Shown here: positions 33,541 to 45,267 of the stretch, piece by piece | Position numbering within the stretch: the first letter of the stretch is position 1 | How the letters are laid out: every line of letters starts with the position of its first letter | NCBI RefSeq assembly: GCF_033473495.1 | Contig: NC_088938.1 | Coordinates: 1,364,001 to 1,428,000 of the forward strand | Length of the DNA: 64,000 nt | Direction of reading: 5' to 3' | DNA from: Cercospora beticola | Lineage: Eukaryota; Ascomycota; Dothideomycetes; Mycosphaerellales; Mycosphaerellaceae | Notes under the pieces: model-generated | The model's database searches: none | The model's input: only the letters and a program-made list of their open reading frames with translations | What the model was told of the DNA's origin: nothing | Made by a program: the position numbers and the translations under genes

Positions 33541-34562
33541 TCAAGATCCGACTCGCTTTCTCGGTCGGCCAGCATTCTGCCACGCAGTCATATAGTCGTC
33601 TTCGTTCCAGTCGTCTCGCTCGAGATCATAATATCCTCGTGGGTGATTTGATCGAGGCACAACGCCAAGGGTACGACCTTCACGTGAGAAGTCAGAACAA
33701 TGTTGAAGTCCGCAACCATGTTGCTTACCATTGATCGAGTGATCAGAAGCCAAGTGAAGAAGTGCAGCACCACAGTCCTCGCCTTCGCAGAATGGAGCTC
33801 CACCGTTTAGGAGCTGCTCCGAAGCCTGCGGCGCCCGAATACGGGTCGCTACGAACCTGGTGAAATCTGTCAGCTTGCTTTGAGATCATCTCTGTGGTAC
33901 AGCAAAGTTTACCACGGGGCCAACATGTTGATACGGATCCCTTGCGAGGGTCCTGATTGCCGAATGCTCTTCATCAAAGCCCTCAGTCCCATTTTGGCCG
34001 CGTTGTATTGCGGCCCACCAGCGTAATCAAGATAAGAAGCCATGCTTCCGGTCAAGATGATACATCTGTCTCTATTGCCCGCGGTTCGCTGCTTAGGCAG
34101 ATAGAAAAGCGCAAGCTTGACAGTATAGACGACTCCCATAAGGTTAACCTGCAAGATGTCGAGGTTCGGTTCGATTGGTTCGCCATCATCAGTTTCAGCT
34201 TGTTCGAAGACGCTGTCGGTCCCAGATACTCCAGCATTCGCGATCACGATATCAATTGTCTTGCTCGGCGACTTCTCCAAAGCTGTCTTGAACAGAGCAA
34301 GTTGGTCCCGCCATTTCAAGACATCGCAAGGCACGAAAGCAACTTTGCCTTCGAATTCAGAAGAGAGTATTGTTCCAAGGTCGTTGGCAATATCGCCGAA
34401 GGTGACGAAGGCGCCGACTGCTACAAGTGCTCGTAGATATTGCTCTCCAATACCAGATGCTCCGCCCGTCAAAACAACACTCTTGCCCGCCAGTGTGCTT
34501 GCGTCAAAGGTTGCATCCGCAGGAATAGCTTGAGCTCGAGTGAAGTCGGTGTTAGGGGCCAT
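33541..34562 (-). CDS. Short-chain dehydrogenase/reductase
   Basis: Three exons, 34562-33913, 33856-33729 and 33677-33541, give 304 residues. The first intron (56 nt, phase 2) rebuilds LAPWFVATRI, the usual SDR strand after the active site; the second (51 nt) joins SDHSING to RTLG. The cofactor motif TGGASGIG is at residues 32-39, NAG in IVIANAG near 110, the catalytic Ser in LTGSMAS and the YNAAK pair near residue 185. FGDI after the second strand favours NAD(H). The C-terminal 45 residues (GYYDLERDDWNEDDY and a basic end) are an extension that many SDRs lack. The ATG at 34562 fits the family although the frame is open upstream. The substrate is unknown; the gene precedes a P450 on the same strand. 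Confidence 0.84.
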
Positions 34563-35159
34563 GGTGTACTTTTGCAATAGTAATCCGATGGTTGCTCTGA
34601 GGGACGCTCGGAACCTTTCGCTGAAAGCCCCAGCTTCATATAAGCCGAAGCACATGGACGAACGGGCCAAGTCATCTTGTTCCGCTGTATCGTCCGCCAA
34701 ACAGATAGTAGCACTCGGAACGTGGGCGTAGGATGCTTTGGTCCACAATCGAGACGCGAGAGCGAATGGAAGTTCGCAATCCCAAGACAGCAGTTGTGCG
34801 GAGAGAGTTTATCTGCGAGCATAAAGCTACCGGTTTAGGGGCATTTAACAGTGATACTAATATCGATATCAGCGTATCAAGGCTTATTTCGTGCACTGGA
34901 AGGATCATCGCTTACTTCTTGTAGTTATCGTTCTCCATACGATACACGCTTTTGTATCGCGCATTACACATCACACTGCACACAGACCCCAACTGCTGGT
35001 TCTGCTGTCTCTACAGTGGCTCAAGAGTTGCATGATAGTGTGAGTGAAGCCTCTTGTTCACCTCATGTCCAGTACGACAGATGTCGGCAATCAGTGAAAT
35101 GCAAGAAGTGGGCTCACGCCAATATCGATAATGGATTATAGAACGTGCTTCGAATCCTT
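34563..35159. other. Intergenic, nothing recognised
   Basis: 597 bp between minus-strand genes, probably the SDR promoter and the symporter 3' end. Confidence 0.45.
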
Positions 35160-37260
35160 TCAATTCCCCTTGGGTTCCGAGCCAGTCTCTCCATCCGACT
35201 TTTCGACATCAGAAGATGGCTCGACAACCGTATCCAGTACTTCCTCTTCCGTAAAGCCAGGCTCTTGCGCGATCGTGGCTTTCAGCGAATCATCACGTCT
35301 CTCTGGAGGAAGCAGCTTGCCGTAATATCTCGGGAAGACACAGCCGAACACGATTGCTGACAGGCCGATCATGGACAAGATGAAACCCGTGATCATCATT
35401 GGATCATAGCGCAGAGTGTGGAATTCTGGGAATGCAAAGCTGAAGATGATTGCAAGGACCGGACCGCTGATGTATCGAAGCAGGATCGGCCAGAACACCG
35501 GAATTCTCCAGTTCTTGCCACGACCGACGATGAGATTGAGATCTCGACGCAGTTGGTTGCCCTGAAATAGATTGTCAGTTTCGTGATTCTCTGCAAATCT
35601 CGAACGATCACGCTTACCGAGTAGAATGCAAGATACCACAATTTGCTAGTGAAAGCATTATTGCCCCAAAACCTCGCTGCACGTATACTTGGTGTCCTGG
35701 CGATGAGAACTGCAACTACTGCGCAGACGATGAAGAACCCAAAACCAGCACCTACACCAATCGGCGGCGAGCCAGTGCCATGTGCAACGGTAATACCAAT
35801 AAGAAGACCTCCAAAGTACGCCAAGTTGTAGGTGATGAACGACGGAAGTCCAGTCTGCTCGACCACATCCGTCCAGCGGTAGATGGTGGTAGAGCCGACA
35901 ACTTCAGCAAAGACCACAAAGATCAGAGCAACATTGTTGACCCATCTGTCGACGCCGTCCAGGAGGTAGTAGCCGAATTGCGTGCAGTAAGGCAAGCAGA
36001 GCAAGAACGAGAAGATAGTCAGACCCGTGACCACCCAAGGTCGTGAAACTTTGGTGTTCGCATCGCAAATCATGGTCGCGACCACGTCCAGCATCACGAA
36101 TGCAGAGCTGTATCCGAGGACGATCAAGGTAAAGAAGAGGAGGAATGCTATCACCAAGTTAGCAAAAGATCTCGGGATAGTCGGGGCATTCCAAACTCAC
36201 CCCAGAAGTTAGCTCCAGGCATCTGCAATACAGCTTCCGGAAGTGTGTAGAATCCAACAACGAAAGCTCCCAGTCTCTCGCCATCCTGAGGCCAAAGTCG
36301 AAGAAACCCGACAACTCCAAATACCGCAAAAGCTGCAAAGTTCTCAAACAGGACATTGCTTCCGCAGATCAACAACGAATCCATGACCGCATTCGAATAC
36401 TTCTGATTGTACGATGCGTACGAAGTGAAGTATCCGAAGCCGATTCCTGTACTGAAAAAGACCTGACCCACAGCAGTCTGCCAGACAGTTCCAGATTTCA
36501 ATTGATCGCCTCTCCACGTCGCCCAAAGAAGTCGAATTCCCTCTCCAGCATTCTCCAGACTCACAGATCGTCCCACAAAGATAATAGTCGTGACAATCGG
36601 AATCCCCATGCTGAAATACACCACACGGCCAGTCAATCCCACTCCTCTGACGATGGACAGCCACATGATAAACCAGATGAACACGGACCACCCGACCGTC
36701 TCCCCAATCAGTGCAACATCATTGTACTGTGTATAGCTCGCCACGCTGCCTCCACCAGGCGTCAAACTTCCAGCAGGCGGCGTCGGATTCGCCACAACAT
36801 CATCATCATAAAACTCATTAATCCTCCCCTCCCAAGGCAAAGGACTCGTGAACGAATGCCTGAAATAACTCATGATCCAGGCCAGATTTACAGTGAAATA
36901 CTGCACGACCACGAAACTGACAAAGACAGGTCCGATTCCTACACCTCGGAGTCGGCGATTGATGCCATTGAAAGCAATCATGCTGCCGCCGCGGTAGGCC
37001 TGGCCGATGGAGACTTCGAGGATTAAGGCTGGGATGGCGATGAGGAAGACGGCGAGGAGATAGGGGATGAACCATTGGAGGCCGTAGTTGTTGTAGACGA
37101 CGGAAGGGTAGCGGAGGAGGTTTCCTTGGCCGGCACAGCCGCCCATGGCGGCGAGGAGGAAGGCGGCGCGGGAGGGCCATTGGTCGCGGCCATCGGAGGA
37201 TTTGCTGGGCGGTGGGGCGATGGTGTCGACGACCTTCTTGAGGAAGGATGGGAGAGGCAT
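35160..37260 (-). CDS. Neurotransmitter:sodium symporter family (SNF) transporter
   Basis: Three exons, 37260-36201, 36147-35618 and 35561-35160, give 663 residues with all phases kept. About twelve membrane helices are visible. Helix 1 carries the SNF-type unwound site AAMGGCAGQGNLLRYP (about residues 37-52), and GIGFGYFTSYASYN matches helix 6. The long hydrophilic loop after helix 3 holds a Pro/Gly-rich stretch. Fungal SNF proteins are plasma-membrane carriers thought to take up amino acids or related amines with Na+ or H+; the cargo is not known. The C-terminus is acidic and Ser/Thr-rich, a possible site of phospho-control or ubiquitin-driven turnover (inference). Confidence 0.85.
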
Positions 37261-38028
37261 TTTTGCTGTGGTCTTTTGTGTCGGTCTTGATGGTGAAGGT
37301 CCTTTTGGCCTTCTCTTGTTGGTAGATTGATCGTTCTTGTCTGCGATGAGACTATCGGGTGGCTCTCAAGGATGCCACTCGATGTTGAGTATGTAAACCG
37401 TATCACGAACGTACGGATCCATACATGGCTTGTCTCGTGATATGTGGGTAGTCTTCTCGTCTGTAGGGCCTTCAATGTCCGGCTAGATGGATCTATCGAA
37501 TATAAGATCGAATTCCAGAAGAAACAGGGAAGTAAAGACACGAACTCCACTATGAAAGGGAAAGCAAAACCCACACCTTGTACCACACCACCTATCAACT
37601 CACCATTATTCGGTACCGTGAACAACTCTGTCATCGCCAAGTTCGCATGGCACGAACCCTCCACGCCAAGTGGTGCTTAGGGAAAATTCCCACGCGAGTG
37701 TGCAACTTCCGCGCAAGCACGGCGCAGAAAGGAAGCCGCGCAAAAGCACGACATCGAACGAATTGCTCGATGAACGTGCATGGGAACGAAATTGTGGCGT
37801 CTCGTTGGCCCAGGTGACGATAGCCCAGCGCGCCGCGAGATCCTTTGGTCTTGGTGGTGGAGACGGTCTTGGAAAGAAGGGTTGCAGTGGACCAGCCGGG
37901 AGTGCCGACGCCAAGCAGCGGCCGCTGAACGAGCGGCACGAGCATAAAGAATGCTATAGGAGCGAAAACAAGCCCGAGAGAAACGTACAATTCAATGTTG
38001 TACAAGGGTATCTATTCTATACTGAACT
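37261..38028. other. Intergenic, nothing recognised
   Basis: 768 bp upstream of the symporter and beyond the stop of kre33. Frames on both strands are short and without domains. Confidence 0.45.
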
Positions 38029-41000
38029 TCATCGCTTGCTCTTTTTACTCTTTTTGCCACCACCGCCACCTAGCTTCTCGGCCTCCTCTTGCGCTTCCCT
38101 CAATGCCTCACCAGCTTTCCGCTTCTTCTCTTCTCCCTTCTTGCTACTCTTGACAGCAATGGTACTAACGCTCTTCCCCTTCTTCGCCGCATCTTTGACT
38201 TGTTTCTCGGCATCTTCCCAACCTGCCTCACCCTCTTGAATAGCATATCTGTCCAGAGGCAAGGCATCGATCATCTTTCGATTTCGTTGCCTTTCCTCTT
38301 CGTTGAACTCCTCCGCTCCTTCTGCTAGATCGTCTGCGAGGTTCTTGCTCACGGCAGCGCCATCGATCGCTTGCTCCGCATCTTCATCGTCAGGCGCAGC
38401 ATGTGCTCGGCCATTGGTGGCAGGCATAGAAGCTTCAATGGCACCAGAAAGGATTTTTTCAAAGTGCGTGCTGACTTTGCGCATCACCTTGATGAACATG
38501 GCCATGAGTTGTGAAACAGTCAAATTGAGCTCCTTCTCCATGTCCTCCAACATCTTGCGCTGCAGCCCGATCGCGCAGAGTAGGGCTTTTTGCACGCCAG
38601 AGAGCACGACTCCATTGTCGTCTTTGATGCGGCCAGTAAAGAAGAGAGTTGCAATCGTAGGCATCAAGTCCAAGATAACGTGATAGTCCAGCATGTTGTC
38701 CGCATACGATTTTATCCGCTTAATGTCGTAGGGAGAGAACAGCTTATCAAGCTCTGGCTTGTCGAGTGGACGGGCCTTTTCGGAATCATCCAGTAATTTG
38801 ATGCCCTTGTTGGTGCTGTCATCAATCGAGAGGATCAGAACGGTGGGGAAGACACGGAACTGGTAAGAGGACAAGTTCAAGATTCGGCGATGGAAGTCTT
38901 GTGCGTAGGCGCCGAGCCAGCTCGGATCTGTTGTATCACTGTTGGTTGGCTTCAGCATCACCATCGTATGCTCGCCGGTCAGGTCGTTTGCAGTCTGCCG
39001 AAGATAGACTGGGACATAGCCACCTCGATACCAGAACTTGTGGAGCTGTTGCGTTAAACCATATGAAACGCCAGTGTAGTCCAGCTTAGGAGGTTTACGT
39101 TGATGCAACCGTGCGAAAAGCGGAGGCATAGATTTGATGTCGCGAACCTTGATCGTCTCCGTCTGCAACGAGCCCTCAGCAAGCTCCTCGTCGGTAACCC
39201 GCCTTGCTGACTCCTCGTTCATGGCGAGCACATCTGCAGACTCGTCCAAGCTGATGTGCTTGCCCTCGTAGAACTCGTTCAGAAGCTGAAGTGCACGAGA
39301 CCCGTAGCCCATGTTCCCATAGTCCGGGTTCGTGGCAATGCGCACGATCCGTGCTCCGCTCAGGCTTGCAAACTCGGAATCCTGGAATTGCTGGCTGACA
39401 AGCCATGGGATGAGATCGCCACCAGCTCTTTGACCTCGCGAAAGGCTGTTCAGCACACTCTCCCTGCTGATCTGTCCTTCCAAGGCCACCTGAACCACGC
39501 AAAGAATTTCCGGCAGCTTATTGGCATCATCTGCAGTCGGCGCTACCAGCACGAACAATTGATGCGCCGGCGCATCAGACATGAGTTGCAGGTCGTTTGG
39601 CGAGTTCTTGTAATGTGAAGCGACATAAAGCGCCATCATCTGTTGTAAGAACTTTTCGGTGATTGGGTGGAATGAAAAGAGGGTATCGCGGTTCACTTGC
39701 AGCAATTCGCATTGTGAAGGATGAGGAGTTCCATGAATCCTCGATTTCCGCGGCAGTGTGGCATCAAGACAAAGCAGTGTGTTCATCCATTTCTCAACAG
39801 CATCTCCAGAAGCGTATCGAATCGGCTCGTTCAGTTCGATCTCTCGTAGCGATCGAGCGGTCCTCGGTGTGTAGTCTTGCTCCTTCTTGTTGCCATCCCG
39901 GTTCGCGATCTTGGTGTCGCCGTTCGGCTTGCCAACACTCCGTGATTGATCCCGTAGTTGTTGTATCAGCTTCAAGGAGAGCGAGCGGCCTGTTCCTTCG
40001 TATCCATTGATTGTGGACGCCATAAAGACCAGATATGGACCGAGCAGTTTTCGCACAAGCGGCAGAGGAATGGCGGCAGCCTCATCGATGACTAGGAGCT
40101 CCGCCTGTCCAAGAGTGTATGAGTCCTGCGGCTGAATATACTGGATCGTCTGTCGGTGCTCTCGGTGTATGTTCACTCGGACGATGGCTTTGTTGAAGTC
40201 TGGATTTGTCGATTGTACAATGTCGTAGTCTGTGTGATCGAGGTAGCCAAACTCATCGAAGCCCTTGAAGACGAATTCAAACAATGTCTTCAAGTTCTCA
40301 GGAGATGGTGATGTGATGAAGATGTTGCTGTAGCCGCACGCGATTGCTGCAGCTATTGCCATGCCCAAAGCAGCTGACTTTCCCCGTCCTCTGCCTGCTG
40401 TGAGTGTCACCGTGCTTGCCAGTGTCTTCTCCATTATGGCTTCGACGAAAGTCATGAGGGCCTTTGCTTGGTCTACTGTCCTCGCAAGCTTTACCAAATC
40501 GCCAACTGGCTTCTCGCCTTCAAGACTCTCTTTGATCTCAGCAAGCTCCTCTTTCGACTTCTGGCTTTGTGTTGTGACCTCTTCGCTCTTGAGCTCCACC
40601 ACTCCTCTTGCACCAGAGACACTGCTCAGTACGTTCATTTCGTCATCGATGACCAATGCGCCTCCGCAACTTCCCAAGCTCATCAGAAATCTCTCGTTGA
40701 ATCTCGCCACGACATCTCCGTGAGCTTCTGTGCGGTACCGCGCATGGACATCCATGTTCATGGTGTACAGCTGCTTCAGACTGGTGATATTTTTCAGCAA
40801 GAGTAAGACCATTCCTCCTCCTTCTACCGTCTCCATTGTCCTCGCCAGCAAATTCGGCGTCAGACCTTCAAAGTCTTGCAGCACGCACATGCCAAAGGTC
40901 TGACCGAGAATCTTCTCCGTCTCCTTGTAGTAGACATATCGCACATCTCGCGTGCTGACGAACAGCTCGAAGGGATCTTGCTCGTCCACATCGCGCTGGC

Positions 41001-41250
41001 CTCGCTTAATCTCCGCCTTGATCTTCTTTTCCCGCTTCTTGCGGTGACTGCTGAAGCCCAGCAATTCTTTTTTGTAGGCCCATAGTACGGACTTGCTGAT
41101 CTTGATGTCGAGGTTCAGCAAGATGTGGTACAGATTGACGATGACATCTTTAGCGTGGTCGCCGACAATGACGAAGAGGGATCGATGGCGGAGGAGCTGC
41201 GAGTTGCGGATGAGGGCAGGAATGCGCGCGTCGATGGCCTTCTTCGGCAT
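38029..41250 (-). CDS. kre33: RNA cytidine acetyltransferase (Kre33/NAT10)
   Basis: Single exon, 1073 residues, the usual length for this family. Order of domains: an N-terminal domain starting KKAIDARIPALIRNS, an ATPase/helicase-like domain with Walker A TAGRGRGKS near residue 283 and LLVIDEAAAIPLP near 388, a GNAT acetyltransferase core with the acetyl-CoA loop RIATNPDYGNMGYGS near 641, a tRNA-binding helical region, and a Lys-rich nucleolar-type tail. The enzyme uses ATP and acetyl-CoA to make N4-acetylcytidine in 18S rRNA and, with Tan1, in serine and leucine tRNAs, and is needed for small-subunit assembly in the nucleolus. It is head to head with the GT90 gene. Confidence 0.96.
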   Translation of the reverse strand: MPKKAIDARIPALIRNSQLLRHRSLFVIVGDHAKDVIVNLYHILLNLDIKISKSVLWAYKKELLGFSSHRKKREKKIKAEIKRGQRDVDEQDPFELFVSTRDVRYVYYKETEKILGQTFGMCVLQDFEGLTPNLLARTMETVEGGGMVLLLLKNITSLKQLYTMNMDVHARYRTEAHGDVVARFNERFLMSLGSCGGALVIDDEMNVLSSVSGARGVVELKSEEVTTQSQKSKEELAEIKESLEGEKPVGDLVKLARTVDQAKALMTFVEAIMEKTLASTVTLTAGRGRGKSAALGMAIAAAIACGYSNIFITSPSPENLKTLFEFVFKGFDEFGYLDHTDYDIVQSTNPDFNKAIVRVNIHREHRQTIQYIQPQDSYTLGQAELLVIDEAAAIPLPLVRKLLGPYLVFMASTINGYEGTGRSLSLKLIQQLRDQSRSVGKPNGDTKIANRDGNKKEQDYTPRTARSLREIELNEPIRYASGDAVEKWMNTLLCLDATLPRKSRIHGTPHPSQCELLQVNRDTLFSFHPITEKFLQQMMALYVASHYKNSPNDLQLMSDAPAHQLFVLVAPTADDANKLPEILCVVQVALEGQISRESVLNSLSRGQRAGGDLIPWLVSQQFQDSEFASLSGARIVRIATNPDYGNMGYGSRALQLLNEFYEGKHISLDESADVLAMNEESARRVTDEELAEGSLQTETIKVRDIKSMPPLFARLHQRKPPKLDYTGVSYGLTQQLHKFWYRGGYVPVYLRQTANDLTGEHTMVMLKPTNSDTTDPSWLGAYAQDFHRRILNLSSYQFRVFPTVLILSIDDSTNKGIKLLDDSEKARPLDKPELDKLFSPYDIKRIKSYADNMLDYHVILDLMPTIATLFFTGRIKDDNGVVLSGVQKALLCAIGLQRKMLEDMEKELNLTVSQLMAMFIKVMRKVSTHFEKILSGAIEASMPATNGRAHAAPDDEDAEQAIDGAAVSKNLADDLAEGAEEFNEEERQRNRKMIDALPLDRYAIQEGEAGWEDAEKQVKDAAKKGKSVSTIAVKSSKKGEEKKRKAGEALREAQEEAEKLGGGGGKKSKKSKR

Positions 41251-41752
41251 GATGGCAGCGGGAGAAGATTACGCCGGGAAGCTGGGATTCGGTTGCCTTC
41301 GTCGGCTGGGGGTGCTACGCCATGGTCAGACCTCTCATATCGTGCATTGAGGCTGATGCAAAAATCGGCGTTGGAAGCTCGCCGTCTGTGCACGGAATTT
41401 TTTGGGACGAAGCATCAAAGTTTATCCCCACAATGTCGCACATGGGACAGCAGGGATCTGGGAATTACGGAGCCGAGCCCGGTTTGCAGGTTTTGGCTTG
41501 TGAAGGAATGATAGCGCCGTTGCCATTTGCAGCAGCCATCAGCCCACCCTCGCGTACAGCATCCACCACAGCACGGGCAGTCCTCAGTCTCCCGCCTCCC
41601 TTTCAACGACCGCGACGACTCCACGATCATCAACGACTTGGACGCTAGAATCGAGCATACAGCCGCTTACGAGCCTCAGCCACACTTGCGCCCGCGACCA
41701 GCAGTGTTACCGCGCCCAGTCAGCTTCGTCAGACAATGGCTGATCCCGAGGC
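41251..41752. promoter_or_regulatory. Divergent promoter, kre33 / GT90
   Basis: 502 bp between two start codons. An upstream frame with a possible extra 5' exon for the GT90 gene exists but is not needed by the model. Confidence 0.45.
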
Positions 41753-44700
41753 ATGATGGTGAACGCCAAGTGGCCAGCTCTAAGGTAAAACTCTCCGTCT
41801 GACGCGCATAATTGTTGTGTCTCGCGCTGACTTCTTTGTTCTCCAGTGGCCTCATCCTGGGCACCGTCGTCCTCACGCGCGCGCTTCCCACGAGCTTCGC
41901 ATTCGATCGCCCGGTCCACAGTTGCACCGCGATTCTTCTCGGTGCAGGCGGCGCAGTAGTTGCATTGAGTAGAGGGCTTCCACAAGACCAAGAGCAGCGC
42001 CGGCGCAAAAATGGAGGACAGTACGATCAGCTGCTGCCGTTGAACGAGGTCGGCCAGCCACATCCCAGCAGGGAACCCAGTCCCAGTCGCGAGGATGTCA
42101 CACACGCGAGCAGTCAGCGCAAGCTGCGGATAATATTCCTCACATTGGTCGCGCTGATCTGCCTCCGAGTAGACTTACTGCGACGCGTCATTGACAACGC
42201 GCATTGCGCCGAAACGCATTGGACCACGTGGGTACCACTGGTGTTTGGCGCGTGGCAGTACTGGTCCTCACGAAGCCTCCAAAGGACGAAGACAACAGGC
42301 GATAACGAAGAACACGATGGATCGTCGAGGCTGCGCAAGCTTGCGACTTCTGCGGTTGCTCCAGTAATAGCCACCTTCGCTATTGCTCTGGGCGGTGGGT
42401 CAGTGCTCAGTGCAGTGCGAAGTCCAACATCGACGTACATATGCGCCGCTTCACTGCCTTATCGGACCACAGTACCATGGCTTCAGCGCGTTGCTTCCAT
42501 CCTCGACATTGCGATTCTGTACTACATGGATCAACTTGTTTCCTCACCAGGTGCAAAGAGTGCACTCAGCACCCCAAATCGATTTGCAGTAGTCGGTCTG
42601 GCGCTGCTGGTATGTCCAATGTATTGGTGGATCCGGCCACGTTCACTAACGAGTAAATCAGGTCTGCGCCGGCTTCTGGCTCGTAGTAGGCGGTGTGTAT
42701 TGGTATGTCCAAGAGACTGGACGCACGTGGCTTTTGACGATACCCTCCATCTACTTGTGGAGCGTAATGAAGCTTAATGTTTACATTGCATTCACCCTGA
42801 CTTGCGCTTTGCAAACCGTAGGTCTGCCGCAGGAGTCCAAGTAACGTTGCGCTGACATTGATCAGGTTCATCATATTGGTCTCTTATCAACGAGCGTGGT
42901 CACCACCTGCATTAGTGTTCTTACGGCTTCGATACTCTCGGCGTGGGCCAACAGCCACCCTTTTCCAACAGTCTACTTCGGCTCGGCGTTCTGTGGCATT
43001 GCATTGTTACTCCTTGGTGTGTGGCTTTATCTTCAGACTGAAGCTACATCGGCAACGCATCACAACGTTCGAGATGAAAGACTACTGCGCAAGGTACCTG
43101 CATGGTTCTCTGCTGCATGTATCGCAACCATGCTTCTTTGGCTAGGATTCTGGCTGTGCTATCACAGAGAGGTTGCGTTTCATCCCATTGACATGCTTCT
43201 GTATCAAGCCGAAGCGGCGCATGAAACATTTGTCGCACAGTCAGCGACCAGCAAAACATTGGCCGAAGCCGTACAGACGTACCGCGAACGGTATAACCGA
43301 CTCCCTCCGCCAGGCTTCGATGCTTGGTACGAGTTTGCGACTAGTCGCAAGTCATCTATCGTCGACAACTTCGACAGTATACATCGCGACTTGCTTCCCT
43401 TCCATGCCTTGACTCCGGCAGAAATTCGAGAACGGACCTGGAACCTGATCGCTAACCCCTGGAACGATGCAGCCGGGATCTCGATACGCAGCGGAAAGGT
43501 CGCCATATCGCCGAACGTTGTACCCACTCACCTTTGGATGCTGGAAGGGATCGTAGACATGATCAGCAAGTTCGCGGACAAGTTACCTGACATGGACCTC
43601 GCATTCAACCTGAACGACGAATGTAGGGTCTCCGTACCGTATGAGCACGTGGAACCGATGCGGCAAGTAGGCGCACGTGGCAACATACCGATCAACGTCG
43701 ACAAAACTTGGACATCGGCTCGCAGCCAGCAATGGAAGCCGATACCCGATGAACCTTTGCACGACAGTTCACTGGTGGAAGCTTCTTGGCAGCCAACATT
43801 TCATCGCTTTGGCAACATCGGCTGTCCTCCGAACTCTCCTGCACGCGCGGAGCGAACATGGGATACAGGTTCGTTATGTCGATCATGCGCTTACCCACAT
43901 TCTATGGGCGCCTTCCTGTCGAATTGGACCACTGCGGGCGACGTTTGCCACCAACCAGATCTGGCAGACATGCACGGGCTATACCTATCGCCAGCAGCAT
44001 TCAAAGCCAGCTTTGAACTGTACCCAATATTCTCTCAAAGTAAAGCAGGCGGCTTCAACGATATTATATATCCGAGTGCCTGGAACTATATCGACAAGGC
44101 CAAGTACGAGCCTAACCAAGAACACCCAGATGGATCATTCGCAGAGAAGAAATCAACGCTGTTCTGGAGAGGCGCCACATCAGAAGGCTTCTCCTTCCAC
44201 GGCAATGTAGGCCAATGGCGCGGCATGGCGCGACAACGCTTTGTTCATCTCAGCAACAACATCAACAACAGTAATCCCGACCAGACGCTCCTCGTCAAAT
44301 CTCATCGCCACCCTCACAACCTCGAATACCAGACATTCTCCGTCCAACAACTTTCCAGCTTCCTCGCCACAGACGTCCACTTCGTTGACTCCATTGTCCG
44401 TTGCGCCGGCCGAGACTGCTCCGATCAAGAAAAGGAATTCTACCCATTGGAACGGCCTCTCGATTTCCAAGCCCACTGGCAATACAAGTACCTCCTCGAC
44501 CTCGATGGAGCAGGTTTCTCAGGCCGCTTCCTTCCCTTCTTACAAAGCAACTCATTGCCCTTCAAAGCCGCCCTCTTCCGCGAATGGTGGGACGACCGCG
44601 TCGAAGCCTGGGTACATTTCGTCCCACTGGACCTTCGAGGTCAAGGCCTCTGGGCGACATTAGCTTACTTCCAAGGCTTGTACGCGAAAATCGGTGGCGT

Positions 44701-44878
44701 AGATGTGAGTGTCGAGGCGCATCATCAAGAGGCGGAGAGGATCGCCAGGCAAGGGAAAGAATGGGCGGAACAAGTGTTACGAAAAGAGGATATGGAGATT
44801 TACATGTTCAGGTTGTTGTTGGAATGGGGACGATTGACGGATGACAAGAGGGATAATTTGGGGTTTGTGGTGGATTGA
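41753..44878 (+). CDS. GT90 (CAP10-like) glycosyltransferase with polytopic membrane N-terminus
   Basis: Four exons, 41753-41784, 41847-42609, 42662-42817 and 42866-44878, give 987 residues; every junction keeps phase and lies at GT-AG borders. The first 400 or so residues hold about eight to ten membrane helices. The C-terminal part is a GT90 domain: FHGNVGQWRGMARQRFVHL and, later, WQYKYLLDLDGAGFSGRF, the nucleotide-sugar signature of CAP10/CAP64-type enzymes. Relatives add xylose or similar residues to capsule or cell-wall glycans in the secretory pathway; a similar wall or glycolipid role is inferred. The ATG at 41753 is followed directly by a second one. A Golgi or ER location is likely from the membrane region. 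Confidence 0.85.
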
Positions 44879-45267
44879 TTGATTCTAAGCGATGCATGAG
44901 CGATGAAGACGAATGTGTAATGAAGTTCAACTGGCGTGATGAAGGGGATTCGGTACCTTTGACGAAGTATTATAATAGTTCAACAGATTTTCAAGACACT
45001 GGCATATCAATCTATTTCATCGTCCAGTGAAAGCTGAGGAATTAGGCAAAGATTGGCCAATATGCACGCCGTCTCACCTTGGATCCAGGAGAGTCAGTAA
45101 GAATCCGACGAGATAGATACGACGCAGTCATCAGGTGAGCGTTCATCTGAACATTGAAACTCAGAGAGCTGTACATCGTACTCTGTAACCTAGACTGTAC
45201 ACGCGTGCATACCATTCGTACAAGAAATCTTTTTCACAACGAGGGAACCACTTCCTCATCGTTGCCA
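44879..45267. other. Convergent spacer, nothing recognised
   Basis: 389 bp between the stop codons of the GT90 gene and mcd4, likely both 3' ends. Confidence 0.5.
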
